The notes beneath the pieces were generated by a model, which did no database searches, was not told the DNA's origin, and was given only the letters and a program-made list of their open reading frames with translations. From positions 92,925 to 156,924 of the forward strand of contig SAQG01000012.1 in assembly GCA_004020315.1 (NCBI GenBank): a DNA stretch of 64,000 bases, given 5' to 3'. A program made the position numbers and the translations under genes. This DNA comes from Mesorhizobium sp. (GTDB lineage: Bacteria; Pseudomonadota; Alphaproteobacteria; Rhizobiales; Rhizobiaceae). Shown piece by piece: positions 33,906-42,634 of this stretch; position 1 is the first letter of the stretch; each line of letters starts with the position of its first letter.

Positions 33906-36035
33906 TTACTCGGCCGCCTGGAGGTGATCGCCGTCGCCGGCCTCGGTATCGTCAGCGCTGATCTGCGCCTGATCGGCAAGGAAGGCTGGCAGTTCCGATG
34001 CAGCGTCGGTGCCACCGTCCTCCACCAGCTCATCGACAACATCGTCAACCGCATCGACCGTCTGGGAGAAGGGTGCCAGGCGAAGCGGCTCAGGCAGCCA
34101 CCCGCTTCCTTCGAGCAGGCGGGCTGCCTCGCGCGCCATATCCGGCTTCTTCAGATGGTCGATCAACTGGGCGGATTGCTCACCTTTCGCCTCGCGGACA
34201 GCTTCAAGGATCCGCGCCTTGGTCACACGGCCGAGATAGTTGTCGACCGTCGGCGCCCAGCCGGCTTCCACCATGTCGAAACCGATCGTGCGCGCCAGCT
34301 GGTCGGCATGGGCCAAGGCCCGTGGCCTCTTGTTCCAGGGTTCGACCACCGCATTCAGCGAAAGCGAAGCGCAATGCGCGAAGAGCGCCTGCCGGCTGAC
34401 CTCGTCGAGATCGAGCAGGAAGGCCCACAGCGCGTCCGGCTCCTTGGGCAGGTCGTGGCCCCATTCCTCGTGCCGCTGCTCGATCTCCTTCGCCCATGGG
34501 GTCTCGGCGAGACCCGGCGTCTGACCGAACGTCGCGCTCTGCAGCGTCAGTTCCAGGCAGGAATTCGAGCTGGAGACGTAGAAGGTCTTCAGCACGAAGG
34601 CATGCAGGACCGCGATGAGCGCCATGGTCGCATCGCCAGCCAGTGCATTACGCAGCGCGAGTGTGCGGGCGGCCGTGAGGTCGAGAACCAGGCGATCCGG
34701 AAGTGGTCGATTGCCGTCGTCTTCTTCCTCACCTTCGGGCGAAACCTGCTTCCCGTTTGCCGAGACGCCGTTGCCCGCCGTCGCAGCATGGCCGTCGTCG
34801 CCACGGTCCTCATCATAGGCTTCGTCGCCGCTTTCGTTCGCGCCGACCGGTTCATCTTCAGACCGGACGAACCCCGATTCGACCTTGAGCTGGCCATCGG
34901 CGCCAACCGAGATAAAGGCCCCGCCGCGGTCGACTTCGGCGGGATCATAGACATGAGGCCGGTCGTTCAGGGCATCGAGGGCGCTACCCAGCTCATCAAG
35001 GCGGCTTTCGGTTTCTTCCGAATACTCCTCGGCTTCGGCGTATTCGGCATCGAGCCTGTCGTATTCGGCCTTGATGGCATCATGTCGCGCGCGTTCATCG
35101 GCGCTCATTTCCTGCGGCTCGCCATAGAAGCGGCGCAGGCCAGAGGTGTGGCCATAGGGAAAATCGAGCGCGGCCTCGACCCACTTCCAGCCCTCCCTGG
35201 TCTTCAGCGTCTCGGCGTCGACCTTGAGCTTCTCGAAGACAAGCTGCTCCAGCAGGGCGGGATCCTGCAGCCAGCCGCCCTGGTCCTGCTCGAAAAGGTC
35301 GCGCATGACGACGCCGCCGGCGGCCTCGTAGGCTTCGATCCCGACATAAACGGCCCGGCGATCGGTCGCCCGCACAGCGGTTTCGGTGAGGAGCCGACGG
35401 ATATAGTAGGCCTCCTTCACCTGCGATCGGGAAACGGTCTCCCAGACCTGCTCCTGGCGAGCCTGATCATCCGTGATCGAGAACGCCTGAAGCTGGTCGT
35501 AGCGCATTTCGTTCTGCTCGTAGAGAGCAAGCAGCTTCGGGGAGATCGAGGCGAGCTTGAGCCGCTGCCTGACATAAGCCGGTGTTACGTGAAAGCGCGA
35601 GGCAATCTGCTCGATCTCAAGTCCCTGATCGCTCAAGGTTTTGAATGCCCGGAATTCATCGAGCGGATGCAGCCGTTCGCGATGGAAGTTCTCGGCCAGC
35701 GAGTCTTCCTCCGCCGACGTCCTGTCCGAACGGTTGACGACGCAGGGGACAGTTTCCGTCCTTGCGAACTTTTTCTGCTTCACCAGAAGTTCGATGGCGA
35801 GGAAGCGGCGGCCACCGGCTGGCACTTCGAACATGCCGGTTTCCTCGCCCTTTTCATCGAGCATCGGCCGCACGTTCAGGCTTTCGAGCAGCCTGCGATG
35901 AGCGATATCGGCGGCAAGCTCCTCGATCGTGACGCCGTTCTTGATGCGTCGGACGTTCTTCTGCGACAGAACCAGCTTGTCGAACGGAATGTTCTCCGAG
36001 GGGTTCATGGTGATTTTCTGCGTGGCCTTTGCCAT
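33906..36035 (-). CDS. Large ParB/Spo0J-family protein
   Basis: 709-aa protein from the ATG at 36035 (MAKATQKITMNPSENI). The ParB N-domain has GGRRFLAIE near residues 74-82 and the ENFHRERLHP box near 115-124, the CTP/DNA clamp motifs. A helix-turn-helix follows near 140-160 (IEQIASRFHVTPAYVRQRL). From about 370 to 490 it is strongly acidic, then a helical C-terminal domain. Canonical ParB is about 300 aa and paired with ParA; neither holds here. Such long ParB-like proteins are common on rhizobial plasmids beside ArdC and DarB-like genes and may serve transfer or anti-defence rather than partition. Confidence 0.85.
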   Translation of the reverse strand: MAKATQKITMNPSENIPFDKLVLSQKNVRRIKNGVTIEELAADIAHRRLLESLNVRPMLDEKGEETGMFEVPAGGRRFLAIELLVKQKKFARTETVPCVVNRSDRTSAEEDSLAENFHRERLHPLDEFRAFKTLSDQGLEIEQIASRFHVTPAYVRQRLKLASISPKLLALYEQNEMRYDQLQAFSITDDQARQEQVWETVSRSQVKEAYYIRRLLTETAVRATDRRAVYVGIEAYEAAGGVVMRDLFEQDQGGWLQDPALLEQLVFEKLKVDAETLKTREGWKWVEAALDFPYGHTSGLRRFYGEPQEMSADERARHDAIKAEYDRLDAEYAEAEEYSEETESRLDELGSALDALNDRPHVYDPAEVDRGGAFISVGADGQLKVESGFVRSEDEPVGANESGDEAYDEDRGDDGHAATAGNGVSANGKQVSPEGEEEDDGNRPLPDRLVLDLTAARTLALRNALAGDATMALIAVLHAFVLKTFYVSSSNSCLELTLQSATFGQTPGLAETPWAKEIEQRHEEWGHDLPKEPDALWAFLLDLDEVSRQALFAHCASLSLNAVVEPWNKRPRALAHADQLARTIGFDMVEAGWAPTVDNYLGRVTKARILEAVREAKGEQSAQLIDHLKKPDMAREAARLLEGSGWLPEPLRLAPFSQTVDAVDDVVDELVEDGGTDAASELPAFLADQAQISADDTEAGDGDHLQAAE

Positions 36036-36422
36036 GGTCAGATCTCTCCGTGACGGGCCGGCCGGAGCCTCTCTCCGAACCTCCAAACCCGTCGCCGCTC
36101 CCCCTCCCCCCCTCTCCCTCTGTAACGGCGGCGACCGCTCCCGCACGCGATGGAACCGTAAGCGGGAGACGGGGGATGCGGACACGCCAGGTTGATCTCA
36201 GGCGACTCGAGCGGCTCGCGTATGTCGACGTGGCCGAGCTGCGCAGCGATCGAGCATGCGGCCGTGTCCATAATTGTGGATCAGAGCCTTTCGATCGAGC
36301 GGTTCGGCTCGTGCTCCGCGTCCCGTCATGACGCGCGTGCAGCCCTTCAAAAGACATGATGGAATAGAGCTCAATGAAAGGTCGGGTGCTCATCCGCCTG
36401 CCGGAGAACGGCTCAGTCCGGG
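36036..36422 (-). promoter_or_regulatory. ParB-like gene leader, homologous to the ArdC leader
   Basis: The first about 75 bases upstream of the ATG (36036-36110) closely match the leader of the ArdC gene. Arms at 36048-36057 and 36088-36097 pair over GACGGG/CCCGTC, with the CGGAG ribosome binding site at the end of the 3' arm in the mRNA. The remaining bases to the ArdC stop include a pyrimidine-rich tract on the + strand and no gene. Confidence 0.55.
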
Positions 36423-37322
36423 TCATGCCGCAGCCGCGCTGACCTGATTGCCGGGCTGTTGGGCATGCATCCAGTCCACAGCAGCCTGAGCCTTGCTCGA
36501 TGCCGTGAAAATGGCGGAGGTATCGTTGCGAAGAACCTTTAACCAGCTGGAAATATAGGCCGCGTGATCCGGCCGGGGTCGTGACGATATCGATAGATCG
36601 GCAAGGATCATCGCTGCGCCAGAATCTGCGATTATCTCCTCCATGGCATAGGCTTCGGAGCCAAACCTTCCGGATAGTTCGCGGTCGAGCCTGTGCTTCG
36701 CCCCCGTGGCATGGAGACCTTCATGGAAAAGCACGCTGTAGTGAGATGCAACGTCACGAAACGAGCTGAAAACTGGCACATGCACCCGATCAGCTGAAGG
36801 CAAATAATAGGCCTCGTTACCCCCGTAGACGGTGTTGATGCCAAGGTTTGCATAGAATGCATCGGCATGCGCGATGCGTTCTTCCTCTGAGCGGGCCACT
36901 GTAGGTTCGGGCTCATAACCATCGACCTGCGCGCAGTTGAACACCGAATAGCCGCGGGCAAATAAACGTCGACGCTCACCAGCATCGCCTGTTTCGTCGC
37001 CTTCTTCATCAGTATTGGCGCCGATCTGCCCCCAGAAGACGACGGGCGCGGCCTTCTCGCCTTTGCGCACCTGGGCGCCAAGTGCCTGCCACTGGCGATA
37101 TGTTCCCCACAGGCCCTCAGGATATCCAGCTCTCTGTGCCGCGGCCCATAGGGAGAGCGTGTTCACGCCGCGGTACGCTTTACCGGACGCAACGTTTGTC
37201 GGGCGGGCGGTAGCCGTCCCTTCATGATGCCAGGGCATCACAAACTCACCGGCGCCGGCCTCGATCGCCGCGATGATCTGGTTGGTTATACGTGCATAAA
37301 TGTCGGCTCGGGCGCTGGACAT
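36423..37322 (-). CDS. ardC: ArdC-type antirestriction protein (ssDNA-binding, zincin)
   Basis: 299-aa protein from the ATG at 37322 (MSSARADIYARITNQI). The N-terminal ArdC domain (to about residue 135) shows MPWHHEG, PTNVASGKAYRGVNTL and QVRKGEKAAPVVFW, known to bind single-stranded DNA. The C-terminal zincin-like metallopeptidase domain has HEGLH at 200-204 and EEIIAD near 228, which would supply zinc ligands. ArdC protects transferred DNA from restriction, and TraC1-like relatives coat the incoming strand. It shares its leader structure with the ParB-like gene. Confidence 0.9.
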   Translation of the reverse strand: MSSARADIYARITNQIIAAIEAGAGEFVMPWHHEGTATARPTNVASGKAYRGVNTLSLWAAAQRAGYPEGLWGTYRQWQALGAQVRKGEKAAPVVFWGQIGANTDEEGDETGDAGERRRLFARGYSVFNCAQVDGYEPEPTVARSEEERIAHADAFYANLGINTVYGGNEAYYLPSADRVHVPVFSSFRDVASHYSVLFHEGLHATGAKHRLDRELSGRFGSEAYAMEEIIADSGAAMILADLSISSRPRPDHAAYISSWLKVLRNDTSAIFTASSKAQAAVDWMHAQQPGNQVSAAAA

Positions 37323-37332
37323 GCGGAATGCT

Positions 37333-37380
37333 CCGTGACGAGCGGCCAGAAACTCTCTCCGGCCTCCCAACTCGTCACGG
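37333..37380 (-). promoter_or_regulatory. ArdC leader hairpin
   Basis: Perfect 10-bp arms CCGTGACGAG (37333-37342) and CTCGTCACGG (37371-37380) enclose 28 bases that include a CTCTCTCC run. In the mRNA the 3' arm supplies CGG of the CGGAG ribosome binding site. The flanking sequence to about 37400 matches the ParB-like leader. Confidence 0.65.
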
Positions 37381-37523
37381 CTCCCCGGCCCGGCTCTCCC
37401 CTCACTCCGCGCCAGCGCTGCCGCCCGCCGTCTGACCGTTGTTGCAGGTCATGGCGGCGCGCCATATCGCCATGTTCACAGCCGCCAATCAGCCGCTTCA
37501 TCGCTTCTGGCGCGCAAGAAAAA

Positions 37524-37546
37524 GGCCGGGCTTGCAGCACCCGGCC
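37524..37546 (-). terminator. Terminator-like hairpin upstream of ArdC
   Basis: GGCCGGG (37524-37530) and CCCGGCC (37540-37546) form a stem followed on the - strand by TTTTTC. It would stop transcripts entering the ArdC operon from the right. The rest of 37381-37707 holds no gene. Confidence 0.5.
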
Positions 37547-37707
37547 AAGCAAGAGGTCAAAAACCTCCAGAGGGGAACGCGCCGAACGCAATGGGAGGGC
37601 CCGACGCACCGCGCATATAGGTCAGCAAGGATGGCATCTCAACGACATGCCAGTAGACCACGAGGCTTAATCCTCTTGGTGCACTGAAGCTTGCGAGCCC
37701 GGGGCGC

Positions 37708-37923
37708 TTGCCGAAAACGCTCATTTTTTTGCCGGCAGACCGTCCGACAGCGGCCGCCCTGCTCCACGGCCAGCCCCGAGCGACCGCGCTCTATATCGTT
37801 CCGCCAATGAGAGATCCGTCCTACGCGGAACCGCTTGAGGAGCTGATTGCATCGCGTCCCGAAATTGATGCGTGGATGTGGAGGATAGCGGATGGAGAAA
37901 TGCAGCCGTTGCCAAGTCGATGA
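37708..37923 (+). pseudogene. C-terminal fragment of a DUF1173 gene
   Basis: 71-codon frame (TTG at its start) whose end TALYIVPP, LIASRPEIDAWMWRIADGEMQPLP aligns with the C-terminus of the intact DUF1173 protein encoded at 30384-31580 (VAMYIVPG, PWVWRSSDGEMPPFP). The N-terminal 330 residues are missing. It is a divergent homologue, not a recent copy, and marks a recombination boundary at the end of the leading-region block. Confidence 0.75.
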
Positions 37924-38248
37924 AGCTTGCCATGGCCGGCGGCGTTTGCCGGCGACGGCGAACAAGAGGTTGTTGCGGTCGCATCGATGCTTGTGAGGCC
38001 GAGCACATAGTAGACCGCGCTGGCGGCCCTTCTGAGGGGCAACGCCGGCTCAGCGAGCCGGCCCAACTCGTGGGTCGGATTCGCGCGACCGGAAGCCTGG
38101 CTCTGGGCAAGGAACCCGCGCGAGATGAGGGTCTGATTATGGAAGATCCGGCGCCGGACCAGGAAGGCCATCGCGGAAGCAACGGATCGCCTTTGGTAGG
38201 GGAGCCTTGACCTGCTGAGGCGCGCGGGGGGCTGCCGCCCATTCTCCG
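37924..38248. other. Intergenic region, nothing recognised
   Basis: 325 bp between the DUF1173 fragment and the small - strand gene. The open frames on either strand are short and Arg/Pro-rich, without family motifs. Confidence 0.5.
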
Positions 38249-38533
38249 TTATCCCGCGAACAATTCCTTGTACCCTGTCGTCACCATCCAGTTCGCCCGA
38301 TCGAGATGGCTTCGCGCGGCTTTGCGGGCGCGCTCCGGTTCCTGCACCGGATCGATGCCGAGGATCTTCTGCGCCATCTCCTCATAGCTGGCATCATCAG
38401 CGGCCGCATCCAGGAACCTCAGGTACAGCGTGTGGTGCTGCTTGTCGTACGCGGTCAGGCTGTCGGACCACGGCACTTCTTCCTGGATTGCCGGTTTCGT
38501 TCCGACTTTCATGGCAGTTCTGCACTCCATCAT
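38249..38533 (-). CDS. Small conserved protein with IDP-PERAR-SHL motif
   Basis: 94-aa protein. Its C-terminal half, LGIDPVQEPERARKAARSHLDRANWMVTTGY, matches the C-terminus of the 170-aa protein encoded at 43674-44186 (NIDPERQPERARRAWTSHL, then RARWLATSG). The N-terminal half (SLTAYDKQHHTLYLRFLDAAAD) is helical and specific to this copy. The shared module probably binds DNA or a partner protein, but no function is known to me. ATG is likely at 38533 or 38530 (MM). Confidence 0.65.
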   Translation of the reverse strand: MMECRTAMKVGTKPAIQEEVPWSDSLTAYDKQHHTLYLRFLDAAADDASYEEMAQKILGIDPVQEPERARKAARSHLDRANWMVTTGYKELFAG

Positions 38534-38798
38534 TATTTTCGTGGAATATTCCTTCGACAGGTTAGCCCAAGGGGACAGGAATCATAGTCCTAAATGACAA
38601 TCCCTGGGTCTCTCCGCAACTGTCCCGCAGCGGCCGCGCTTCGGGCACAGCTTCGACATTCTGCCGCCGGTTCGACCCAGTCCAGGCTCAACGGCGGCAG
38701 GTCCTCGAGTTCCCCTCGATGAACTGCTTGCGCGCGAGGCGCGGCAATCTTGCAGCGATGCGGAGATGAACGAAATTCATGAGCGCGCGTCCAAGTTC

Positions 38799-39047
38799 TC
38801 AATCGCTGCGCAGAATCTTTGCTTCGAGCGCGGCTGCCACAAAAGCACGCCGAGCGGCTGTTGGATGAGCCTCACCACGCAATACCCGCAGACAGGCATC
38901 CATCGCTATCTTACGCTTCTCGGTCTGATGATGGAGATGCCGCAGCAAGATGTTGGACGCGTCATTGACATCGAACACGACACGCTCCGAGCTGTGACGG
39001 CTGACCTGAACAACGACTGGCCTTTCAAATCTGCTCGAGCCGGTCAT
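38799..39047 (-). CDS. DUF982 family protein
   Basis: 82-aa protein from the ATG at 39047 with a purine-rich ribosome binding site (AAGGGGGAG). FERPVVVQVSRHSSERVVFDVNDASNIL and the C-terminal AARRAFVAAALEAKIL fit the DUF982 family, small proteins abundant in Rhizobiales, often in symbiosis regions. Function unknown. A second DUF982 gene is at 39258-39560. Confidence 0.7.
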   Translation of the reverse strand: MTGSSRFERPVVVQVSRHSSERVVFDVNDASNILLRHLHHQTEKRKIAMDACLRVLRGEAHPTAARRAFVAAALEAKILRSD

Positions 39048-39257
39048 CACTCCCCCTTTCTACACCGAGCGGCGACAGCCCCGCTCGCGCATATTTCCTC
39101 AGCCGAACGATTCGGCTGCATCCCCGCAGCTAAACCTCATCGCCGGCGTCCAAGCGATCGTCATGAGCGCTTTCTGGTTCATGTCCGGTGGCGCGGGATT
39201 TGGCTAGCTCAATCTCGACAATGTCGCCTTGCGGGAGTGTCGCACACTTGTGGAGGC

Positions 39258-39560
39258 CTACGCCTGCACTTTTCCGGTGCCCGCCTTGCACGCAGCGAGC
39301 CACTGCATAGCGGAGGTTGGGTCCTCCAATATGGCAACTCGCTTCGCAAAGCCCACAAAGGCATTGCTGGCAGCGCCCATCGGTATGTGCCCAGCATACG
39401 CGTCACAACACGCCCGCAGGGCGGTTTCGTAGGTCAGGTCTCTGCGATCCTCGGGCCACTCATTGAGAAACTCGATAGCGTCCGCAGGACTGGCAATCTC
39501 TTGCACGATATAGCTGGCGCGCTTCACGAAAATGGGGCTGCTGAAAGCCTCAGCGTTCAT
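39258..39560 (-). CDS. DUF982 family protein, second gene
   Basis: 100-aa protein from the ATG at 39560, with GGAGGG five bases upstream. SPADAIEFLNEWPEDRRDLTYETALRACCDAYAG and AFVGFAKRVAIL match DUF982. It differs strongly from the copy at 38799, so this is an old pair. Function unknown. Confidence 0.7.
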   Translation of the reverse strand: MNAEAFSSPIFVKRASYIVQEIASPADAIEFLNEWPEDRRDLTYETALRACCDAYAGHIPMGAASNAFVGFAKRVAILEDPTSAMQWLAACKAGTGKVQA

Positions 39561-40044
39561 TCGTTCCCTCCCACCTGCTCCATAGCCAATTTGCGCGACG
39601 GGCGGTATCGATGCCTGCCGATCATTGCAGCAATGTGCTGTCAGGGCGATGACGATTCAAGAGGACGAAGATGCGTGATTTGCATCCCTGCAAGCAGTTC
39701 GGCTGCGCATCACCGCGAAGTCCGGCGAAGCCTGTTTCAGGCATCTATCTTCCTTCCTGGCCTGATCTGAGGAGAACATACCCCCGGGTGCCGTCATCTC
39801 TAACGGCGGGCGAACCACACAAATTGAAAAGGCCCCGTGTAACTGCCGAGCCAGACTATGACCGCCTAGGAAGTGAGCGCCCGCACGGTCTCCCTGATGA
39901 CCGGCGACGCAACCTCGCGGCTTCGTGAGATCTGGCTGGCTGACACTGTTTGCCCAGACATTCCCGATGCGGCGGCTATGCACGGAACTGAGCATCTGTT
40001 CAGGGCCATGGCTGTGCTATATGGCTTTGATGGCTATTGTTTCG
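39561..40044. other. Intergenic region, nothing recognised
   Basis: 484 bp between DUF982 and DUF309 genes. Open frames are short and overlapping on both strands. The promoter of the DUF309 gene should lie here but no convincing boxes were found. Confidence 0.45.
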
Positions 40045-40635
40045 ATGTTGCGCCGGCGCTGGCTGCCGGAAAAGAGCTTTCCATCCTATGCCTATCTGCC
40101 GGGCAGGCAACCGCATCCCGTGCGCGATCCCGCGGGCCATAGCTACAATAGCGAAGCCATGCCGCTGGCCGCAAAGGCGTCGCTGGAGTCAGGCATATTC
40201 CTCTGGGGTCTCGACCTGTTCAACCACGGCTATTACTGGGAGGCGCATGAGGCGTGGGAAGGTCTGTGGCAAGTTGCAGACCGAGGCGCTCCGCTTCGGA
40301 CGCTCTTCAAGGGATTGATCCTGTTATCGGCAGCCGGCGTGAAGATCCGCGAGGGCAAGCAGGCGGCGGCGATACGTCATGCCGGACGCGCCGCGGCGCT
40401 CCTTCGTCGGCTGATGAACCCGCAGGATCATACCTTCGAGCGCGGGCTCGGCATGTCACCCGCAGTGCTTGCCGAACAGGCCGAAGCGGCGGCAAGGTTC
40501 CCGGCAACCTTGCCGGCGACAGCGCTCGGTCAGCCTCAACCCGTGTTTGACTTCATTCTCGGACCAAGCTCCGGCGGAAGGCCGATCAGCTCGCAAGAAA
40601 GACAAGCAGTCATCGATAGAAGACGCCAGGAATAG
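40045..40635 (+). CDS. DUF309 family protein
   Basis: About 196 aa; the start is uncertain among ATGs at 40021, 40030 and 40045. The N-terminus has [22 protein letters not shown]. The DUF309 core is clear: [21 protein letters not shown], then [21 protein letters not shown]309 proteins are small helical metal-site-like proteins of unknown function. It stands alone, upstream of mucR on the same strand. Confidence 0.75.
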   Translation: MLRRRWLPEKSFPSYAYLPGRQPHPVRDPAGHSYNSEAMPLAAKASLESGIFLWGLDLFNHGYYWEAHEAWEGLWQVADRGAPLRTLFKGLILLSAAGVKIREGKQAAAIRHAGRAAALLRRLMNPQDHTFERGLGMSPAVLAEQAEAAARFPATLPATALGQPQPVFDFILGPSSGGRPISSQERQAVIDRRRQE

Positions 40636-40930
40636 ACCGAACCCGTTGGTCCCGTCGCTTACGAACGACGAATGCCAGGTTCCACTCACCTGGCCGTATT
40701 TTCGTGTAGCGCGGAATTTCGTCACGTTGTTTCCGGAATTGCAAAAGCTGAAAAGAGCATGGCTGCAGATCGGTTCTGGCGCTTGGCAGCCGAACGATTT
40801 CCGGGGCGGACGCGTATTAGCAATAGCTTATCGCGATACTTATGCTGCCGAGACACTTATTGCTTTCAGCGACAGCCGTCACTATGTAGCAGGACTTCGC
40901 CTGCTGTCTTCAAGCCACCCGGAGAATTTC

Positions 40931-41395
40931 ATGACAGAAGAAGCCGACCACAACCTCGACGCCCTCATGGAGCTTACCGCCGATGTCGTCTCAGCCTATG
41001 TCTCGAACAATCCGGTTCCGGTGGGCGATCTCCCCGCCCTGATCGGCCAAGTACATGCGGCGCTGAAAGGAACGGCCGGCAGCGTTTCCGCAGAACAGCC
41101 GCAGGCTCTCAAGCCTGCTGTCCCGATCAAGAAGTCGGTGATGGCGGACTACATCATCTGCCTTGACGATGGAAAGAAGTTCAAATCGCTAAAGCGCCAT
41201 CTGTCGACCCACTATGGCCTCACGCCGGACGAATATCGCGCCAAGTGGGGCCTGCCGGCGGACTATCCCATGGTCGCGCCGAACTACGCCGCTGCGCGCT
41301 CGGCGTTGGCCAAGACCATGGGTCTCGGCCGCAAACCGAAAGAGTCGGAAACGCCGGCGCCGGCGAAGCGGACCGGCAAGAAGGTCGCAGCCTGA
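40931..41395 (+). CDS. mucR: MucR/Ros-family transcriptional regulator
   Basis: 154-aa zinc-finger regulator from the ATG at 40931 ([24 protein letters not shown]). The Ros/MucR core is intact: [37 protein letters not shown]. The C-terminal tail is Lys/Pro/Ala-rich. MucR proteins are H-NS-like silencers that control exopolysaccharide, motility and cell cycle in rhizobia. An accessory copy in a mobile region could act on the element or cross-talk with the host. The open frame extends upstream to 40469 but without coding character. Confidence 0.9.
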   Translation: MTEEADHNLDALMELTADVVSAYVSNNPVPVGDLPALIGQVHAALKGTAGSVSAEQPQALKPAVPIKKSVMADYIICLDDGKKFKSLKRHLSTHYGLTPDEYRAKWGLPADYPMVAPNYAAARSALAKTMGLGRKPKESETPAPAKRTGKKVAA

Positions 41396-41461
41396 CCTTA
41401 TCTCTCGAGGGTCGTTCTGGAGCGCGCAGCTACCATCGGCATGATCTGCGCAGAATAGGAA

Positions 41462-41486
41462 AAGGCGGAGGACCAAACCCCGCCTT
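41462..41486. terminator. Weak hairpin between convergent mucR and cold-shock genes
   Basis: AAGGCGG (41462-41468) and CCGCCTT (41480-41486) can pair around an 11-base loop. It lies between two convergent stop codons, where a shared terminator is expected, but there is no T-run. Confidence 0.35.
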
Positions 41487-41525
41487 ACCGCGTTCATTTG
41501 CTCTTGCCGGGACGCAGGAGAAAAT

Positions 41526-41738
41526 TCAGCCAGCTTTGCTGAGGCTGCCAGCAGAGGACTTGCCAGTGCGGCGGTCCTGTTCGATCTCATAGTTGATCTT
41601 CTGGCCGTCAGTGAGCGTCGAGAGGCCCGCGCGTTCGACAGCGGAAGTGTGGACGAAAACATCCTGATCGCCATTGTCGGGCTGGATAAATCCAAATCCC
41701 TTGGGGCTGTTGAACCTCTTCACCATTCCAGTCGCCAT
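41526..41738 (-). CDS. cspA: Cold-shock-domain protein
   Basis: 70-aa CspA-type RNA chaperone from the ATG at 41738 (MATGMVKRFNSPKGFGFI). RNP1 (KGFGFI) and RNP2 (VFVHTS) are present, followed by LTDGQKINYEIEQDRRTGKSSAGSL. The longer in-frame extension upstream is rejected because 70 aa is the family size. It is convergent with mucR. Confidence 0.92.
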   Translation of the reverse strand: MATGMVKRFNSPKGFGFIQPDNGDQDVFVHTSAVERAGLSTLTDGQKINYEIEQDRRTGKSSAGSLSKAG

Positions 41739-41969
41739 ACCAAAGGCCCCGCGAGCTTGCTCCTGCGGAAACCATTTTGGGTTTTTGCGATGGAAGTGTT
41801 CGACCTTGGATACGTCATCGAACTGTGCCGCCGAATCTGAGACAGCGAGCAACGCTGCCGATACATATGAGCGGTGAATTTTAGCGACGGTTAAAATTCG
41901 AGTTTTTCAAATCGGCCGGCGTTAGTTTTCAGATGCTACCCACGCTGCATGGGGCGGTGACGGTTAAAT

Positions 41970-42179
41970 ATGCGTGGCCTGGGTTGGATTAAAAGCATAC
42001 GGCTGGCTGAAGCTCAGCAGATGCGAGATCGAATTGCTTTGCTTGAGTGCGAACTGATCAATGCGGCCGCTTCCAAGGGCAAATCCAATTTGCTTAACGT
42101 TGGACACGAGCTTCGTTCGCAGAAGGCCCGGTTGGAACGCCTCGAACACTGCATCGCCTGGATGCCGGAGCGGGCCTGA
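41970..42179 (+). CDS. Possible small helical protein
   Basis: 69-codon frame with a plausible helical, charged composition (ALLECELINAAASKGKSN, LRSQKARLERLEHCI) unlike the Arg/Pro-rich shadows nearby. No family recognised and no strong ribosome binding site. Confidence 0.4.
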   Translation: MRGLGWIKSIRLAEAQQMRDRIALLECELINAAASKGKSNLLNVGHELRSQKARLERLEHCIAWMPERA

Positions 42180-42273
42180 TGTCGCGCCAATGCAATCGAT
42201 ACGGCAACGCTACAGTCGGCGGTATCGCTCGCTGGATTTGGTTATGCCCGAGACGCTTTCTCTCCACGGGCGG

Positions 42274-42375
42274 TTACCACGATTGAGCACACCGAGCCCG
42301 GGCGCCTCGGACCATTAGGGCACGCACGACGGCGTGTCCGATGAAGCCTGATCCCCCTATCGCCATCGTTCTCAT
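42274..42375 (-). pseudogene. Possible N-terminal remnant of an NAD-dependent epimerase gene
   Basis: A 34-codon stretch beginning MRTMAIGGSGFIGHAVVRAL has the GGSGFIG Rossmann motif of NAD-dependent epimerases/dehydratases, then degrades and stops. The rest of a normal 300-aa protein is absent. The match is short, so chance is possible. Confidence 0.35.
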
Positions 42376-42634
42376 GCCTTGTTGCTTCAGAGTCGGGACA
42401 TCACGGCCCGATAGTGTACGGTGGACAAGCGTTGCGCCGAAATCGGGATCGTCGCGGACCAATCGTTCATGTATCTCACGCAGAGCGTGACGCGGAACCG
42501 AAGCATAGAGGGTGGTGCACCGCGTGATGGGCGTAGATGGCTCGCCAACCACTTCAATGCTAGCCGGCAGCACGCGCTAATGAACCTCTCGACCAAGACG
42601 GCTCTTGCATTAGTAATTCCGCGCTGCTCTGGGA

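Noticed and set aside
33924..36053. 709-codon + strand open frame.
   Set aside because: It is exactly antisense to the ParB-like gene, in high-GC DNA where antisense frames stay open. The - strand product has clear ParB motifs; the + strand product has none.
38766..39770. 334-codon + strand open frame over the DUF982 genes.
   Set aside because: Composition is patchwork and no motif is visible, whereas both - strand DUF982 genes inside it are recognisable.
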